A stretch of 64,000 bases of DNA from Nemertoderma westbladi. Its lineage: Eukaryota; Xenacoelomorpha; Nemertodermatida; Nemertodermatidae. The DNA lies in contig JAUCBJ010005881.1 in the NCBI GenBank assembly GCA_032718475.1, forward strand, positions 1 to 64,000. Direction: 5' to 3'. Below, piece after piece: positions 1-12,196 of this stretch; position 1 is the stretch's first letter, and every line of letters begins with the position of its first letter. Position numbers and translations under genes: made by a program. The notes below the pieces were generated by a model that was given only the letters and a program-made list of their open reading frames with translations, had not been told where the DNA came from and did no database searches.

Positions 1-112
1 CTAAAAAATACAACATTGGACTTTTATACGACTTTCCCGTTTCCCATGACTATTGACAGAGCGTTTTTAGAGCCGAACGGCGTTAAACTCGTCATACAAC
101 TATTTCAAATAA

Positions 113-187
113 TAGCTGCCGCCAACTAGCAACGGCTGCCGCCACCTAGCAACGGCTGCCGCCAACTAGCAACGGCTGCCGCCAACT
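113..187. repeat. 20-bp tandem repeat, about 4 copies
   Basis: Three to four head-to-tail copies of a unit close to CAACGGCTGCCGCCAACTAG, one with CACCTAG instead of CAACTAG. It is GC-richer than its surroundings. No coding frame is apparent. Confidence 0.85.
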
Positions 188-968
188 ACTGTAGCAGACT
201 TAACAATTCCGATTCTTCATCAGGGGCAGTTTCGTAATGACTTAAATTAAATAACTTATGACTTAAAAAACTTAAATTGAAATTTAAATATCCCGCCATT
301 AAACCTTTGTAATACAGGACCAGGAGTTTTACGTCTATACTGTAAGTCTATCAACGGACACCCACCAATCAGTATGACCTGTTTCCGGTAGCAACTGACA
401 TACAATAATGTTACACATGTTAATTTATTACCACTGTCAGCCCCTGTTATCTTTCTCTATACTCACAAACCCTGAAGGACATTGGTATAGTGTAACGTTG
501 ACTGCTTACCCACCCTTTACTTACATGTAAATCGTACCCGTCACACACAAAAACGTTTTACTATATGAATGAATATCAACCTAATTAACATCTGGTGTCA
601 CATACAGAACACTCGGTAACAACCCTAACTAATACAACCCCAACAATAAGGGAAGAGGTTAACGTAAGTTAATCATTGATTTCTGGCGGACCAACTAACT
701 GTAGGCCTATGCATTTGCATTGCTACCGTAAATTATCATTATTACAAATAATTCCTTGTCGCCATGGCTACGATTATCTCGTCACCAATACCTTAATTCG
801 CCAATCATTATGTTTCTCGCCCATGTAAAGAATACCAGGATTTCACTTTTCGGTCGACTTTTTATTGGAATATGTAGATTTTTTACTTTTTTTTTAATTT
901 ATCTTTATTAAGTGTTTTATAGCCCTCTTATTTCTGTCTTATAACCTGTACATAATACTAATCGTCCC

Positions 969-1084
969 GGCCCATGTGAAGAATACCAGACTTTCTGTCG
1001 TTATATTTCACTTTGCAGTTACCCCCATGTGAAGAATACCAGACTTTCTGTCGTTATATTTCACTTTGCAGTTACCCCCATGTG
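969..1084. repeat. 53-bp tandem duplication (2 copies plus partial third)
   Basis: Two identical 53-bp copies beginning CCCATGTGAAGAATACCAG run head to tail, and a third is entered before it diverges at about 1085. A weaker relative (CCCATGTAAAGAATACCAGG) lies at about 820-840. The array abuts the tRNA-like sequence at 1181, so it may be part of the same SINE-like insertion. Confidence 0.8.
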
Positions 1085-1180
1085 ATGACTACCAGGTTTT
1101 CACCAAAAACACAAGTTACAGAAGGGCTGAATCTAACCAAGGAAACGTATATTCAAGTCATTCGGGAATCGTAAAGTCAG

Positions 1181-1255
1181 GTTATCCGTGTGGTCAGAGC
1201 CTCGAGCCTTCCAATCGGGAGGTCGTGAGTTCGAGCCTCAGAAAAGTCAGAAATA
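1181..1255 (+). repeat. tRNA-derived SINE-like sequence
   Basis: The sequence has a tRNA shape. A degenerate A-box/D-arm (GTGTGGTCAGAGCC) is followed by an anticodon-arm-like CCTTCCAATCGGGAGG inverted repeat and a B-box (GAGTTCGAGCC) at about 1228-1238. The acceptor ends do not pair convincingly and there is an A-rich 3' side, so this is a SINE or tRNA pseudogene, not a functional tRNA. Confidence 0.6.
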
Positions 1256-1351
1256 AGGAATATCCCAGTTTTTGTTAAGCTGTCAGCTGTGATTGGATAG
1301 TGAGAGTATTAGATCTTAGGAGTTATAATTACTATAATTACTGCGACTAAC

Positions 1352-1539
1352 CATCCACTGGTGCGTCCAATGATGGGGCTCCATTTTGTGCGTTATTGGG
1401 ATCGTTGTACTGAACTAATATACTTATTGACGCGTCTAGCTTCTGTTTGTTGGATTTGCATAGATTAACTGTGGCAGCCATAGTGTTTGTGGAGCCCCGG
1501 ATACATTCCCTAAGTGGTATCTGGCAGGTTCCCAACAAT
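1352..1539 (-). CDS. ferlin-family protein, coding exon 3 (end of C2A domain and linker)
   Basis: This is a 188-bp minus-strand exon preceded by a CTATAG acceptor and followed by a GTTAGT donor. It continues exon 2 in phase and gives a C2-domain end (LLGTCQIPLREC, then ATVNLCKSNKQ, then ISILVQYNDP), the pattern of a ferlin C2A domain: last strands, then an acidic or Pro-rich linker. Ferlins are large tail-anchored multi-C2 proteins of Ca2+-dependent vesicle fusion and membrane repair. The rest of the gene would lie left of the window start. The phase match across three exons makes a chance ORF unlikely. I cannot tell dysferlin, myoferlin and otoferlin types apart from this much. Confidence 0.72.
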
Positions 1540-2486
1540 CTATAGGGAATTTAAATATCTTACAACTAAATTAGATTTATTCCTTTATTAAAACCTTCAA
1601 ATTAAAAAATACAATCAACTCTACCTGTAACCTAGCAACTAGTGTATGCCTAAGTAATGTGTTTGCGAACAATGCCTACAAGTTCTAGTGTACTTAGTTT
1701 GGTATCGAATATAATTATTACGAATTACAACTATTGTTTGATCCATCTATTGCCTTTTATATTTTTAATAAGTGCATTCTTAAAATGTAATATGTAGGAC
1801 CATTTTATTTATTTGAGACCTGTATAATATATTGAATATAACAATACTAATATAACAGTAAATAATAATTTAATACTGTGAATGGATGAATAAAGAAATA
1901 CTGAATAATCCCACGTCGATATCCCCAAGTTCAATCCAAACGCCTACGTTATTGTGTTTAATAAAGAAAAGTTTGTTAGAGGAGTGAGTCACGAATAGAG
2001 GAGTGAGTCTAACTAAAGTCACGAAATAGATAGTGTGTGACGTCACGGTTTCCAAGTAAACGGATCATAGACATAGATCATCAACATATCATATCATAGA
2101 TAAAGGATAGTAAAATTGAACCTTTTGATTACAGCCTGTCAGCATCCCAAATAAAAAATCACCAGAGTCTGTGATAAGCACTCATACACAGATGGACAGC
2201 AGTTTACCTCTAAGCCTTGAGCATTGCCACGCTCTCGGAAAAGTTGTAAATAGTGTAATTACATTTTATATATGTTTTATGTGTGCGTAGTGTACTTTGT
2301 ATTTTAGTAACAGTAACTATTTATAACGCGGAAAACCAGAGCTTAATAGGAAAATATCGATATACTAAGCGCCATGTTGCATTGCCACTTCATTAAATAT
2401 ATTATATATATATATATATACATGTTCTAGATATTATAGATATATATGAAAAATTCATATAAGAATGATATGCTGGTTTCAGAGCA

Positions 2487-2645
2487 GGTGTATTTAAGAG
2501 GCGTCTCAAGAAAGTCATGGGCTGTCCAGTCCACCATGCTTATCTCTCCATGAGGCCGCCAAAGCACATAATTGTGCGCGGGGTGGTCCACAAGGCGAGA
2601 AACAATGTCCTGCAAAGCGGAGGCGGCTCCATTAAAAGTGTTAAG
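2487..2645 (-). mobile_element. RTE-type LINE 3' fragment
   Basis: The minus strand closely matches the C-terminal coding end of the LINE at 60435-61963. Both share the RLRFAGH-like codons, the VLWxPHG motif and the TAHDFL/PMTFLRR stretch, and the DNA is near-identical over roughly 130 bp around CCTCCGCTTTGCAGGACATTG. The copy is heavily truncated and carries indels. It sits between ferlin exons 2 and 3 in the same orientation as that gene. Confidence 0.8.
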
Positions 2646-2732
2646 TATAACATGCTCCAATTCTCGCATACCACGGATTATATAGGTTCAACAATAAGTC
2701 ACGAATAATAAGTTTAACTTTCCGACTCTAAC

Positions 2733-2877
2733 CTATTCCGCCCTACTTTCTCATAGTCCTTCACATCAACTTCCAGTACATCGTTGGCCGTCAGAGGGTT
2801 GTGTAGATCGAAGGCGATCTTCTCATTCCACGTAGGGTTACAGGTGTTCTCAATCACAGAGGTTTGCTTCGCTTGGC
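2733..2877 (-). CDS. ferlin-family protein, coding exon 2 (middle of C2A domain)
   Basis: This is a 145-bp minus-strand exon with a TATTTTAG acceptor at its right edge and a GTTAGA donor at its left. Joined to exon 1 in phase it encodes the classic ferlin C2A core: FRGQ, then SVIENTCNPTWNE, then FDLHNPL, then LEVDVKDYEKVGRNR. The NPxWNE and VxDxExxGRNR motifs are hallmarks of type II C2 domains in ferlins. The aspartates of DVKDYE lie where Ca2+-binding loop residues occur. It is too short, and lacks an ATG, to appear as an isolated ORF. The splice phases with both neighbours agree. Confidence 0.8.
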
Positions 2878-3312
2878 CTAAAATACACAAAAGAATATAA
2901 ACTAACAGTGTCCTTTATTTTATTCATAATAGTTTTCTGTGGTTAAATGGGCCTCGATGGATAATATAGATTATAATCTATATGGTCTTGTCATATCACG
3001 GTATTGTCCTGTTACGCCATCACATGAAATGCAGTGCAGTGTCATGCCAAGTAAGAATTGTAACTTGCTATGCCAACCTATCAAATAATGGTATGTGCTG
3101 CTATGCTGTGCCACTCAAAACTCAAACTCATCAATATGATGTTTCGAGTACTTCTTCACCCGTTCCAAAAAAAATAAAGATGAATTTAACCGTCATTACC
3201 TCTAGTCGACATTCAACATGACTGACAAAATATTTCGACTCATAAAGGGGTCTACTTTGAACAACTCTGGTCACAATATCAACGCCCTGGTACAAATGGG
3301 TTAGACACTCAC

Positions 3313-3409
3313 CTCTGAACTTAACCTCAGTTATGGGGTCACTCTCTCCTAGAGTCTCAACGTTTGGTAAATTAGTCGCGTTACATACTGTCACAATTAA
3401 TGTTGACAT
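3313..3409 (-). CDS. ferlin-family protein, coding exon 1 (start of C2A domain)
   Basis: The minus-strand ATG at 3409 opens MSTLIVTVCNATNLPN, then ESDPITEVKFRG, the beginning of an N-terminal C2 domain (first strand, then the SDPxxxVxFRG loop). A consensus donor (AGAG|GTGAGT) ends the exon after 32 codons plus one base, which matches the phase of exon 2. A TTTTCCAG acceptor lies just upstream (exon edge about 3419), so a separate 5' UTR exon is likely. The 435-bp intron to exon 2 looks ordinary. The reading frame continues past the donor for about 60 codons, but that extension has no C2 similarity. Confidence 0.78.
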
Positions 3410-3567
3410 TTTTTGTGACCTGGAAAATAAATAGTTAGATACGTAATTAACAAATAGTAAACATGATATAAACTATGTAATTCTTGACCTGTTGTCTAGT
3501 TACCGCAAGGAGAACGAATTTTATTATAAAGATTTAACATTTTACGTGAAACGAAGAAGGAAACTAC

Positions 3568-5385
3568 AACAAGGAGGAATGCACAAGGAAGAATGTACAT
3601 GGACAAGGAGGAATGTACAAGGAAGAATGTACATGTACAAGGAGGAATGTACAAGGAAGAATGTACATGGACAAGGAGGATTGTTCAAGGAAGAATTTAC
3701 ATGTACAAGGAGGTATGTACAAGGAAGAATGTACATGTACAAGGAGGAATGTACACGGAAAAGGAGGAATGCACAAGGAAGAATGTACATGGGCAAGGAG
3801 GAATGTACAAGGAAGAATGTACATGGACAAGGAGGATTGTTCAAGGAAGAATTTACATGTACAAGGAGGTATGTACAAGGAAGAATGTACATGTAAAAGG
3901 AGGAATGTACAAGGAAGAATATACATGTTCGAGGAAGTATGTACATGTACAAGGAGGAATGTACAAGGAATAATTTCCTTTTACAAGGAGGAATGTACAA
4001 GGAAAAATGTACATGTACAAGGAGGAATGTACAAGCAAGAATGTACATGTACAAGGAGGAATGTACACGGAAAAGGAGGAATGCACAAGGAAGAATGTAC
4101 ATGGACAAGGAGGAATGTACAAGGAAGAATGTACATGTACAAGGAGGAATGTACACGGAAAAGGAGGAATGCACAAGGAAGAATGTACATGGACAAGGAG
4201 GATTGTTCAAGGAAGAATTTACATGTACAAGGAGGTATGTACAAGGAAGAATGTACATGGACAAGGAGGATTGTTCAAGGAAGAATTTACATGTACAAGG
4301 AGGTATGTACAAGGAAGAATGTACATGGACAAGGAGGATTGTTCAAGGAAGAATTTACATGTACAAGGAGGTATGTACAAGGAAGAATGTACATGTAAAA
4401 GGAGGAATGTACAAGGAAGAATATACATGTTCGAGGAAGTATGTACATGTACAAGGAGGAATGTACAAGGAAGAATAAATACATGTACAAAGAGGGATGT
4501 ACAAGGAAGAATGTACATGGAATAATTTCCTTTTACAAGGAGGAATGTACAAGGAAAAATGTACATGTACAAGGAGGAATGTACAAGCAAGAATGTACAT
4601 GTACAAGGAGGAATGTACACGGAAAAGGAGGAATGCACAAGGAAGAATGTACATGGGCAAGGAGGAATGTACAAGGAAGAATGTACATGGACAAGGAGGA
4701 TTGTTCAAGGAAGAATTTACATGTACAAGGAGGTATGTACAAGGAAGAATGTACATGTAAAAGGAGGAATGTACAAGGAAGAATGTACATGTACAAGGAG
4801 GAATGTACAAGGAAGAATGTACATGTACAAGGAGGAATGTACAAGGAGGAATGTATAAGGAAGTATGTACATGTACAAGGAGGAATGTACAAGGAAGAAT
4901 GTACATGTACACGGAGGAATGCACAATGAAGAATGTAAATGTACAAGGAAGTATGTACATGTAGACGGAGGATTGTACAAGGTAGAATGTACAAGGTAGG
5001 ATATACATGTACAAGGAAGCATGTACATGTACAAGGAGTAATGTACAAGGTGGAATGTAAAAGGTGAAATGTACATGTCCAAGGAAGTATGTACATGAAC
5101 ACGGGTGAAGGTACAAGGAAGAATGTACATGTACAAGGAAGTATGTACATGTACAAGGAGTAATGTACAAGGTGGAATGTACAAGGAGGAATGTGCATGT
5201 TCAAGGATGAATGTACAATGAAGAATGTACATGTACAAGGAGGAATGTTTAAGGAAGAATGTACATGTACAAGGAGGGATGTACAAGGAAGTATGTACAT
5301 GTACAAGGATGAATGTACAATGAAGAATGTACATGTACAAGGAGGAATGTTTAAGGAAGAATGTACATGTACAAGGAGGAATGAA
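3568..5385. repeat. GTACAAGGARGAAT minisatellite array, ~1.8 kb
   Basis: The array is built from short units of the type AATGTACAAGGAGG / AAGAATGTACATG, commonly paired as a ~34-bp dimer. Longer segments recur: a variant ATATACATGTTCG occurs near 3919 and 4421, and ATAATTTCCTTTTAC near 3970 and 4522. This shows higher-order blocks of about 500-550 bp. Many long open frames on both strands are products of the repeat and show no protein character. Confidence 0.95.
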
Positions 5386-5523
5386 CAAACCATCCTGACG
5401 TTGCAGTACAAAGGGCGGTTCTGGCAATAGATAGATTGTCAGTCGTCACTCAACGATAAATATTTTTCTAAATGGAAGAGAAATATATATTTTTCGAAGT
5501 AAAAATATAGAGAAAAGTAGAGA

Positions 5524-5622
5524 TGTGGGGCGAGCCACGAAGTTGGCGGAGCCTTAGCGAATTGACACTGTTAGGGGGTGGGTCAATTTATGCAAATAGT
5601 TGTCGTCGTCGTCGTCGTCGTT

Positions 5623-5664
<42 letters not shown>

Positions 5665-6053
5665 GTCTTCGTCGTTACGATTTTGACATGCTAATAACTT
5701 TGTCGGATTTAAAGCTGCCAAGTTGAAAATTTGTAGGTATCAATATGAGCAAAAGTTGAGATTTTTGAGAGACTTTCAGACACCATCAGTGCAATGGTCT
5801 CCCGCTAGAGGGCCACATGTCTAAACATTAAATGCCCTCCCATTTCTTTGCTTTTAATCCGTTTAAGCTGAAACTTGGCAGATATGTATTAGACCATTAG
5901 ATGTGACTTTCAAAGGAGGCGAATCCATCTGCAGTTCTCCAGTCTGCCGCTAGAGGGCCAACGTGACTATTTGCATAAATTGACCTACCCCCTAACAGTG
6001 TCAATTCGCTAAGGCTCTGCCAACTTCGTGCTGCGCGAAGTCCCCACTTCGTG
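5524..6053. mobile_element. MITE-like element with ~80-bp terminal inverted repeats
   Basis: The segment at 5524-5600 is repeated in inverse orientation at about 5965-6050, including GCCTTAGCGAATTGACACTG and the adjoining TCAATTTATGCAAATAGT. The ends are GC-rich (GTGGGGC...). The interior carries a pure (GTC)n tract and no coding capacity for a transposase. It is a non-autonomous DNA transposon; the superfamily and target duplication are not resolved. Confidence 0.75.
5601..5675. repeat. (GTC)n microsatellite
   Basis: About 24 trinucleotides of GTC/GTT lie inside the MITE-like element, directly after its left inverted repeat. Confidence 0.95.
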
Positions 6054-6361
6054 TATAAATATATATATTACTACTAATCTGTGTCAGGGATTCGATGGAA
6101 GTAATTTAAGATTCTATTTGGTATAATTTGTTATATTTATGTAACAAAATTACGTACAAGATTGAATTAAAATGGCACAATTAAGCGTTATCATTGAATT
6201 ATATATATTGAATTGAAAAGTTATTATAGAACCTTGTATATTTATGTAAACATCCCTCGCTACGCTCGCTCTAGCCCGGTACATAAATACACGGTGTAAA
6301 GTGCTACTTTTCACACAATAAATTTACATCGTTGATTAAAAATAAGCGACAATTCAGTTAT

Positions 6362-7092
6362 ATTGCTCTCTCTTTACTCTTTCTATTTACTCTCAATATT
6401 TACTCTCTCTCTTCCATCTCTCTTTAATCTCTCTTTACTCTCCCTTTACTCTCTCTTTACTCTCTCTTTACTCTCTCTTTACTCTCCCTTTACTCTCCCT
6501 TTACTCTCCCTTTACTCTCCCTTTACTCTCTCTTTACTCTCCCTTTACTCTCCCTTTACTCTCTCTTTACACTCTCTTTACTCTCTCTTTACTCTCTCTT
6601 TACTCTCTCTCTACTCTCTCTTTACTCTCTCTTTACTCTCTCCCTACTCTCTCCCTACTCTCTCTTTACTCTCTCTTTACTCCATCTTTACTCTCTCTTT
6701 ACTCTTTCTTTACTCTCTCTTTACTCTCTCTCTACTCTCTCTTTACTCTCTCTTTACTCTCTCCCTACTCTCTCCCTACTCTCTCTTTACTCTCTCTTTA
6801 CTCCATCTTTACTCTCTCTTTACTCTTTCTTTACTCTCTCTTTACTCTCTCCCTACTCTCTCCCTACTCTCTCTTTACTCTCTCTTTACTCCATCTTTAC
6901 TCTCTCTTTACTCTTTCTTTACTCTCTCTTTACTCTCTCTCTACTCTCTCTTTACTCTCTCTTTATTCTCTCTTTACTCTCTCTTTACTCTCTCTTTACT
7001 CTCTCTTTACTCTCTCTTTTCTCTCTCTTTACTCTCTCTCTACTCTCTCTCTACTCTCTGTCTTTACTCTCTCTTTACTTTTTCTTTACCTG
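6362..7092. repeat. CTCTCTTTACT polypyrimidine minisatellite
   Basis: Roughly 65 copies of an 11-12 bp unit (CTCTCTTTACT with CCT, TCT and CATC variants). One strand is almost pure pyrimidine for 730 bp, a sequence type that can form triplex (H-) DNA. The open frame across it encodes only a Leu/Ser/Tyr/Phe/Thr repeat and is rejected as a gene. Confidence 0.95.
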
Positions 7093-9165
7093 CCGGATTT
7101 TCCTTCTTTGTTTTTTGATTTAGGCATCGCGAAATTCCTAAATTTTCTTCTAACAAATTTTAAAAATGTAGACAGTGTTGATGGGATATAATTACGTAAT
7201 TATTAAACAGTAAACCATATTAAGTAAGATTAATCCGCATAGTTTCTCTCAGTTGTGTAGGTATACAATTAATTCCAGGGTTGGTTACTGACAAAATCTA
7301 TAATAATCGATATTAAATTATATTTATAACTTTTTTGACAACTTGTTTTGTCCCTTGGGAAAAAAGTAGAACATTTTCACAGATAATAAAGAATCGATAG
7401 AATATTGAAAACTGCGTTTTATCTAGTTTTTAGTTATGTAATATTATTCTTTAATTGGTACTTTTTTTGTTGTTTAATTCTTGTAATAAAAGATAAATTA
7501 TATAATGTTACACAATAAATTGAACTGTAGTATTTTACTATATTGCTTCCATAGTTACTCCGATTCCAATTATTGTACACTTCAACTCCTTACTCAATGT
7601 TACAATAATTTAGTCTTCTCGTATATTTATTACGTAACTAGAGAGCCGCTTAACAACATAAATCAATATTTATTATTGAGTTCCGTTTTATAAAGATGCA
7701 ATAACTTTTCAATGTGTGCATTGATTTTGCTTAAATTACGTACAATCCTTTTCTACTTCGAAGCTCTTTCAACACATTTAATATAATTCAAGAAATTTCA
7801 CAAAAAATATTTCACATTTTCTTATTTTATGTTTTTTGCCAGGGAAAAAAGGTAAAAGTAATGTAATCCTATGGGTTACTTATTTTTCCTAGGAAAAAAA
7901 TGAACTCATTTTCTCTCGATTTTAGGGTATATTCTGTCGACAAAAGTAACAATTTAAGAATAGCCTAACACATTACTTCGAGTCATGCGTTTGAACAATC
8001 CGTTTGTTTTTTAAAAACACGAAAAACCCAAAAGATAATAATTAACAAGTATTTTTTATGGCTCTACAAAATGGTTAGATACGCGACTAAACCAATGCAT
8101 AAATAATCAAATACAACACCAGATGGCTTCTATGGGGTGTTCATCTTTAGTAAGCCGAGCAGTAGCGATGCAGAAATCCGAGTAAAGATGACACATTGTT
8201 ATTGCCTAGGTTACCTAGATGAGTTCATGGTTGGAGTCATATTAAATGTTATGTTTATATTTAACTTCAATATGTTAGACTTCATTGCTGTCTCTTATTT
8301 TGAATTTGATGTTGTTGGTTAAAAATAGGTCGACATAGAGATGGGGATGTTACTTAGACGTTAGACACATTCCACGTTTTTTACTTAATTATCACAACAC
8401 AATTAATTAGTATTATGTAGTTATACAATAATTACATAAATTACTGTAGTTTCTAGTTCTAATTACTCAAGTGGTTTGGTACTGATACGACGCTGTCAAA
8501 CAACTTACATGGATTCAACGCAAATGTTAATTTTTGCAGAAATTTATTTATTTAGAGCCATTCATTAAATGTTAAAACAATAATTTATTAATATTTAATA
8601 TTAATATTTAATAATAATTACCAGGAATACTTAAAATTACAGACTTATTATATCGTACCTTGTTGATTGGGGAATTTTTAGACATTTGTCAATGCGCGGC
8701 AATCATTACCAAATCAACCGGATTTTAAGAAATTATGGGTTTTTTTGGAGACGCTGATCACGAATATGACTATCAAAAAATCATATCATCCAAAAAAATT
8801 CGATTCTTGCAGTTTGTATAATATTATAATAATGTAATAATATTTATAACTAGTTTCCATCGTGATCAGCGACCTCGGAAACGTTAAGAATTATCAAATC
8901 AATCACAACATGTTTTAGTTTGACTATTTTTACTTGTACTTTTCGTCCTGGGGGACCAAAATAGCCCCAAAATGACGGTTCCATTGCCAGAAAATATCAT
9001 AACATGTTTATATAACAAGTTTTATCGTGATCAGCGACCTCGAAAACCCTTATACCATCAAAATTGTAATTTTTGAGTCAAGGTCTAAAAACTTTCTAAA
9101 ATGACAACCACCCCCCCCCCCTCCCGCGCGGGGGCAATGACGTAGTTAAATAGCCCGGGCCAGAT
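7093..9165. other. AT-rich intergenic stretch, no gene seen
   Basis: No credible coding frame. It contains a dispersed motif GTGATCAGCGACCTCG twice (about 8862 and 9030), a related inverted copy (GGAGACGCTGATCACG, about 8747), and a short C-run at about 9108-9120 followed by CCCGCGCGGGGGC. Confidence 0.6.
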
Positions 9166-10452
9166 AGAGTTAACCTAAATCAGATTAAAACGCAAACTTT
9201 TAACCTGAATCAGTTTATAACACTAACTCTTAATCTAAATCAGAATAAAACGCAAACTTTTAACCTAAATGAGTTTATAAAACTAACTCTTAACCTAAAT
9301 CAGTTTAAAACGCAAACTTTTAAACTAAATCAGATTAAAACGCAAACTTTTAACCTGAATCAGTTTATAACACTAACTCTTAACCTAAATCAGTTTATAA
9401 CACAAACTTTTAACCTAAATCAGTTTATAACACTAACTCTTAACCTAAATCAGATTAAAACGCAAACTTTTAAACTAAATCAGATTAAAACGCAAACTTT
9501 TAACCTGAATCAGTTTATAACACTAACTCTTAACCTAAATCAGTTTAAAACGCAAACTTTTAACCTGAATCAGTTTATAACACAAACTCTTAATCTAAAT
9601 CAGTTTATACACTAAATCTTAACCTAAATCAGATTAAAACGCAAACTTTTAAACTAAATCAGATTAAAACGCAAACTTTTAACCTGAATCAGTTTATAAC
9701 ACTAACTCTTAACCTAAATCAGTTTAAAACGCAAACTTTTAACCTGAATCAGTTTATAACACTAACTCTTAACCTAAATCAGATTAAAACGCAAACTTTT
9801 AGCCTGAATCAGTTTATAACACTAACTCTTAATCTAAATCAGAATAAAACGCAAACTTTTAACCTAAATGAGTTTATAAAACTAACTCTTAACCTAAATC
9901 AGTTTAAAACGCAAACTTTTAAACTAAATCAGATTAAAACGCAAACTTTTAACCTGAATCAGTTTATAACACTAACTCTTAACCTAAATCAGTTTATAAC
10001 ACAAACTTTTAACCTAAATCAGTTTATAACACTAACTCTTAACCTAAATCAGATTAAAACGCAAACTTTTAAACTAAATCAGATTAAAACGCAAACTTTT
10101 AACCTGAATCAGTTTATAACACTAACTCTTAACCTAAATCAGTTTAAAACGCAAACTTTTAACCTGAATCAGTTTATAACACAAACTCTTAATCTAAATC
10201 AGTTTATACACTAAATCTTAACCTAAATCAGATTAAAACGCAAACTTTTAAACTAAATCAGATTAAAACGCAAACTTTTAACCTGAATCAGTTTATAACA
10301 CTAACTCTTAACCTAAATCAGTTTAAAACGCAAACTTTTAACCTGAATCAGTTTATAACACTAACTCTTAACCTAAATCAGATTAAAACGCAAACTTTTA
10401 GCCTGAATCAGTTTATAACACTAACTCTTAATCTAAATCAGTTTATACAGTA
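9166..10452. repeat. 30-bp satellite with ~600-bp higher-order repeat
   Basis: The units alternate between TAACCTAAATCAGTTTATAA and TAACCTAAATCAGATTAAAA type 30-mers, giving a strict 60-bp dimer. Rare variants recur about 599 bp apart: CAGAATAAAACGC at 9241 and 9840, and the one-base-short CAGTTTATACAC unit near 9600 and 10200. Two successive copies of a ~20-unit block were therefore duplicated as a whole. Confidence 0.95.
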
Positions 10453-11320
10453 ACACAAGCGTTTTTAACCTAACCTTGTTTATGAACCCTTTTATATGTT
10501 GTGACCGAAGTATATATTTAATTTCAGCAAAATTGTCGAACATTTTTTCTTTAAATAAGTCAAACATTTCACAATATAAGTGGGCGAATAATTATTACGT
10601 GGTAAATCTATATATAAATCTAAACTATACAATATACAGTAATAATAATTAATAGTTATTGTTAATTAATAAATATATTGGTAATTCAGTAAGTGAAAGT
10701 ATTACAAATGAGTGCAAATAATAAATATACCAACCTGTAACCAACATTAAAACATTTTGGATTTTTATATTCCACGAATTTATGAAATTAATATGATAAA
10801 CGATAAACCCCACCACCACCGCCCACGTAAATAAATGACACGGATCTGATACACTGCGCTATCCCAACAGCAAACCGTATAGGGTGAGTTAAAGTAATTA
10901 AGAGACCTGCCAATAAGGCAGTAGCTGCGAGCGCAACCAACGCAATTACGGGCTGCTACGCAACACAGTTAGCAATCAGAATGGAATACAGAATCGATTA
11001 TATTACTCCTGTTGTCAGGCAACCAAACAGATTGTATTGTTTCTCATGAACAATGACACATCGCTTTTATAATAGGAGAGAATGGCAGCACAGCTGTACC
11101 AGATAGAATTCCATATCGCTACTGTATTACTGTTACTATTATTATAACTACCCGCTTTGTCACGCTCTATCGCAAACAGCTAATGAAGATATGTATTTTC
11201 CCTGTCACTGAACTTCTTGTGCAACCAGCATGGATCACTGCACCGTTATTCCAGTCACTAAACTTATTGTCACCAACACGGCTGCTCTGCGTCCAAATAC
11301 CTGGCACCATGTACAGTACA
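10453..11320. other. AT-rich intergenic stretch, no gene seen
   Basis: No coding frame, RNA gene or repeat could be supported here. A short GC-richer patch lies at about 10840-11000. Confidence 0.5.
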
Positions 11321-11866
11321 GTGCAGTACCTGTCACCAATACTTTGTTCCAAGGGGTGCGTGTAGCAGTACCTGTCACCAATACTTTGTTCCAAGGGGTG
11401 CGTGTAGCAGTACCTGTCACCAATACTTTGTTCCAAGGGGTGCGTGTAGCAGTACCTGTCACCAATACTTTGTTCCAATGGGTGCGTGTAGCAGTACCTG
11501 TCACCAATACTTTGTTCCAAGGGGTGCATGTAGCAGTACCTGTCACCAATACTTTGTTCCAAGGGGTGCGTGTAGCAGTACCTGTCACCAATACTTTGTT
11601 CCAAGGGGTGCGTGTAGCAGTACCTGCCACCAATACTTTGTTCCAAGGGGTGCGTGTAGCAGTACCTGTCACCAATACTTTGTTCCAAGGGGTGCGTGTA
11701 GCAGTACCTGTCACCAATACTTTGTTCCAAGGGGTGCGTGTAGCAGTACCTGTCACCAATACTTTGTTCCAAGGGGTGCGTGTAGCAGTACCTGTCACCA
11801 ATACTTTGTTCCAAGGGGTGCGTGTAGCAGTACCTGTCACCAATACTTTGTTCCAAGGGGTGCGTG
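11321..11866. repeat. 42-bp minisatellite, about 13 copies
   Basis: Thirteen near-identical copies of a unit beginning GCAGTACCTGTCACCAATAC, with a few single-base variants (TGGGTGCG, GGTGCATG, CTGCCACC). The period is a multiple of three, so frames stay open on both strands and create four overlapping spurious ORFs. Confidence 0.95.
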
Positions 11867-12196
11867 TATTCAATTTCAATACGAACTTCAAAACTTACCC
11901 AATACCGGTACTTCCAGCATCATCCTTCTTTCTAAACTGAAACATTGTGAGATTACTATAAAGCAACCATAGCAACACTTCAGTCTTCCAATGGTGAGGC
12001 AGAAAGGTATCTGGCTAGGTCGTATCCATAGTGATTTGTCGCAATATATTAAGATTGATTGATTCTGTGCAATCAAGTATTATAAACTATAGCCTACTAA
12101 TGTAAAAATTTAATATAAACTTAATTTTCCTAACTAAATTCTGTGAAAACTCTTTTAAATTATTGTACTTCTAGTGCAGTATTAGTAATTAAGTAA

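Noticed and set aside
1066-1278. 70-codon plus-strand ORF
   Set aside because: Overlaps the 53-bp repeat and the tRNA-like SINE; not a protein gene.
3492-5430. Many 60-290 codon ORFs on both strands
   Set aside because: They follow the GTACAAGGA minisatellite and encode only its translated repeat; overlapping frames on both strands are equally open.
6363-7118. 251-codon Leu/Ser/Tyr/Phe ORF
   Set aside because: Pure translation of the CTCTCTTTACT tract; no non-repetitive coding sequence.
9166-10452. Telomere-like TTAACCTAA repeats
   Set aside because: The unit is 30 bp with internal variation, not a 5-8 bp telomeric repeat.
11167-11972. Four overlapping ORFs of 164-236 codons
   Set aside because: The 42-bp unit is divisible by three, so any stop-free frame stays open; no protein-like flanks.
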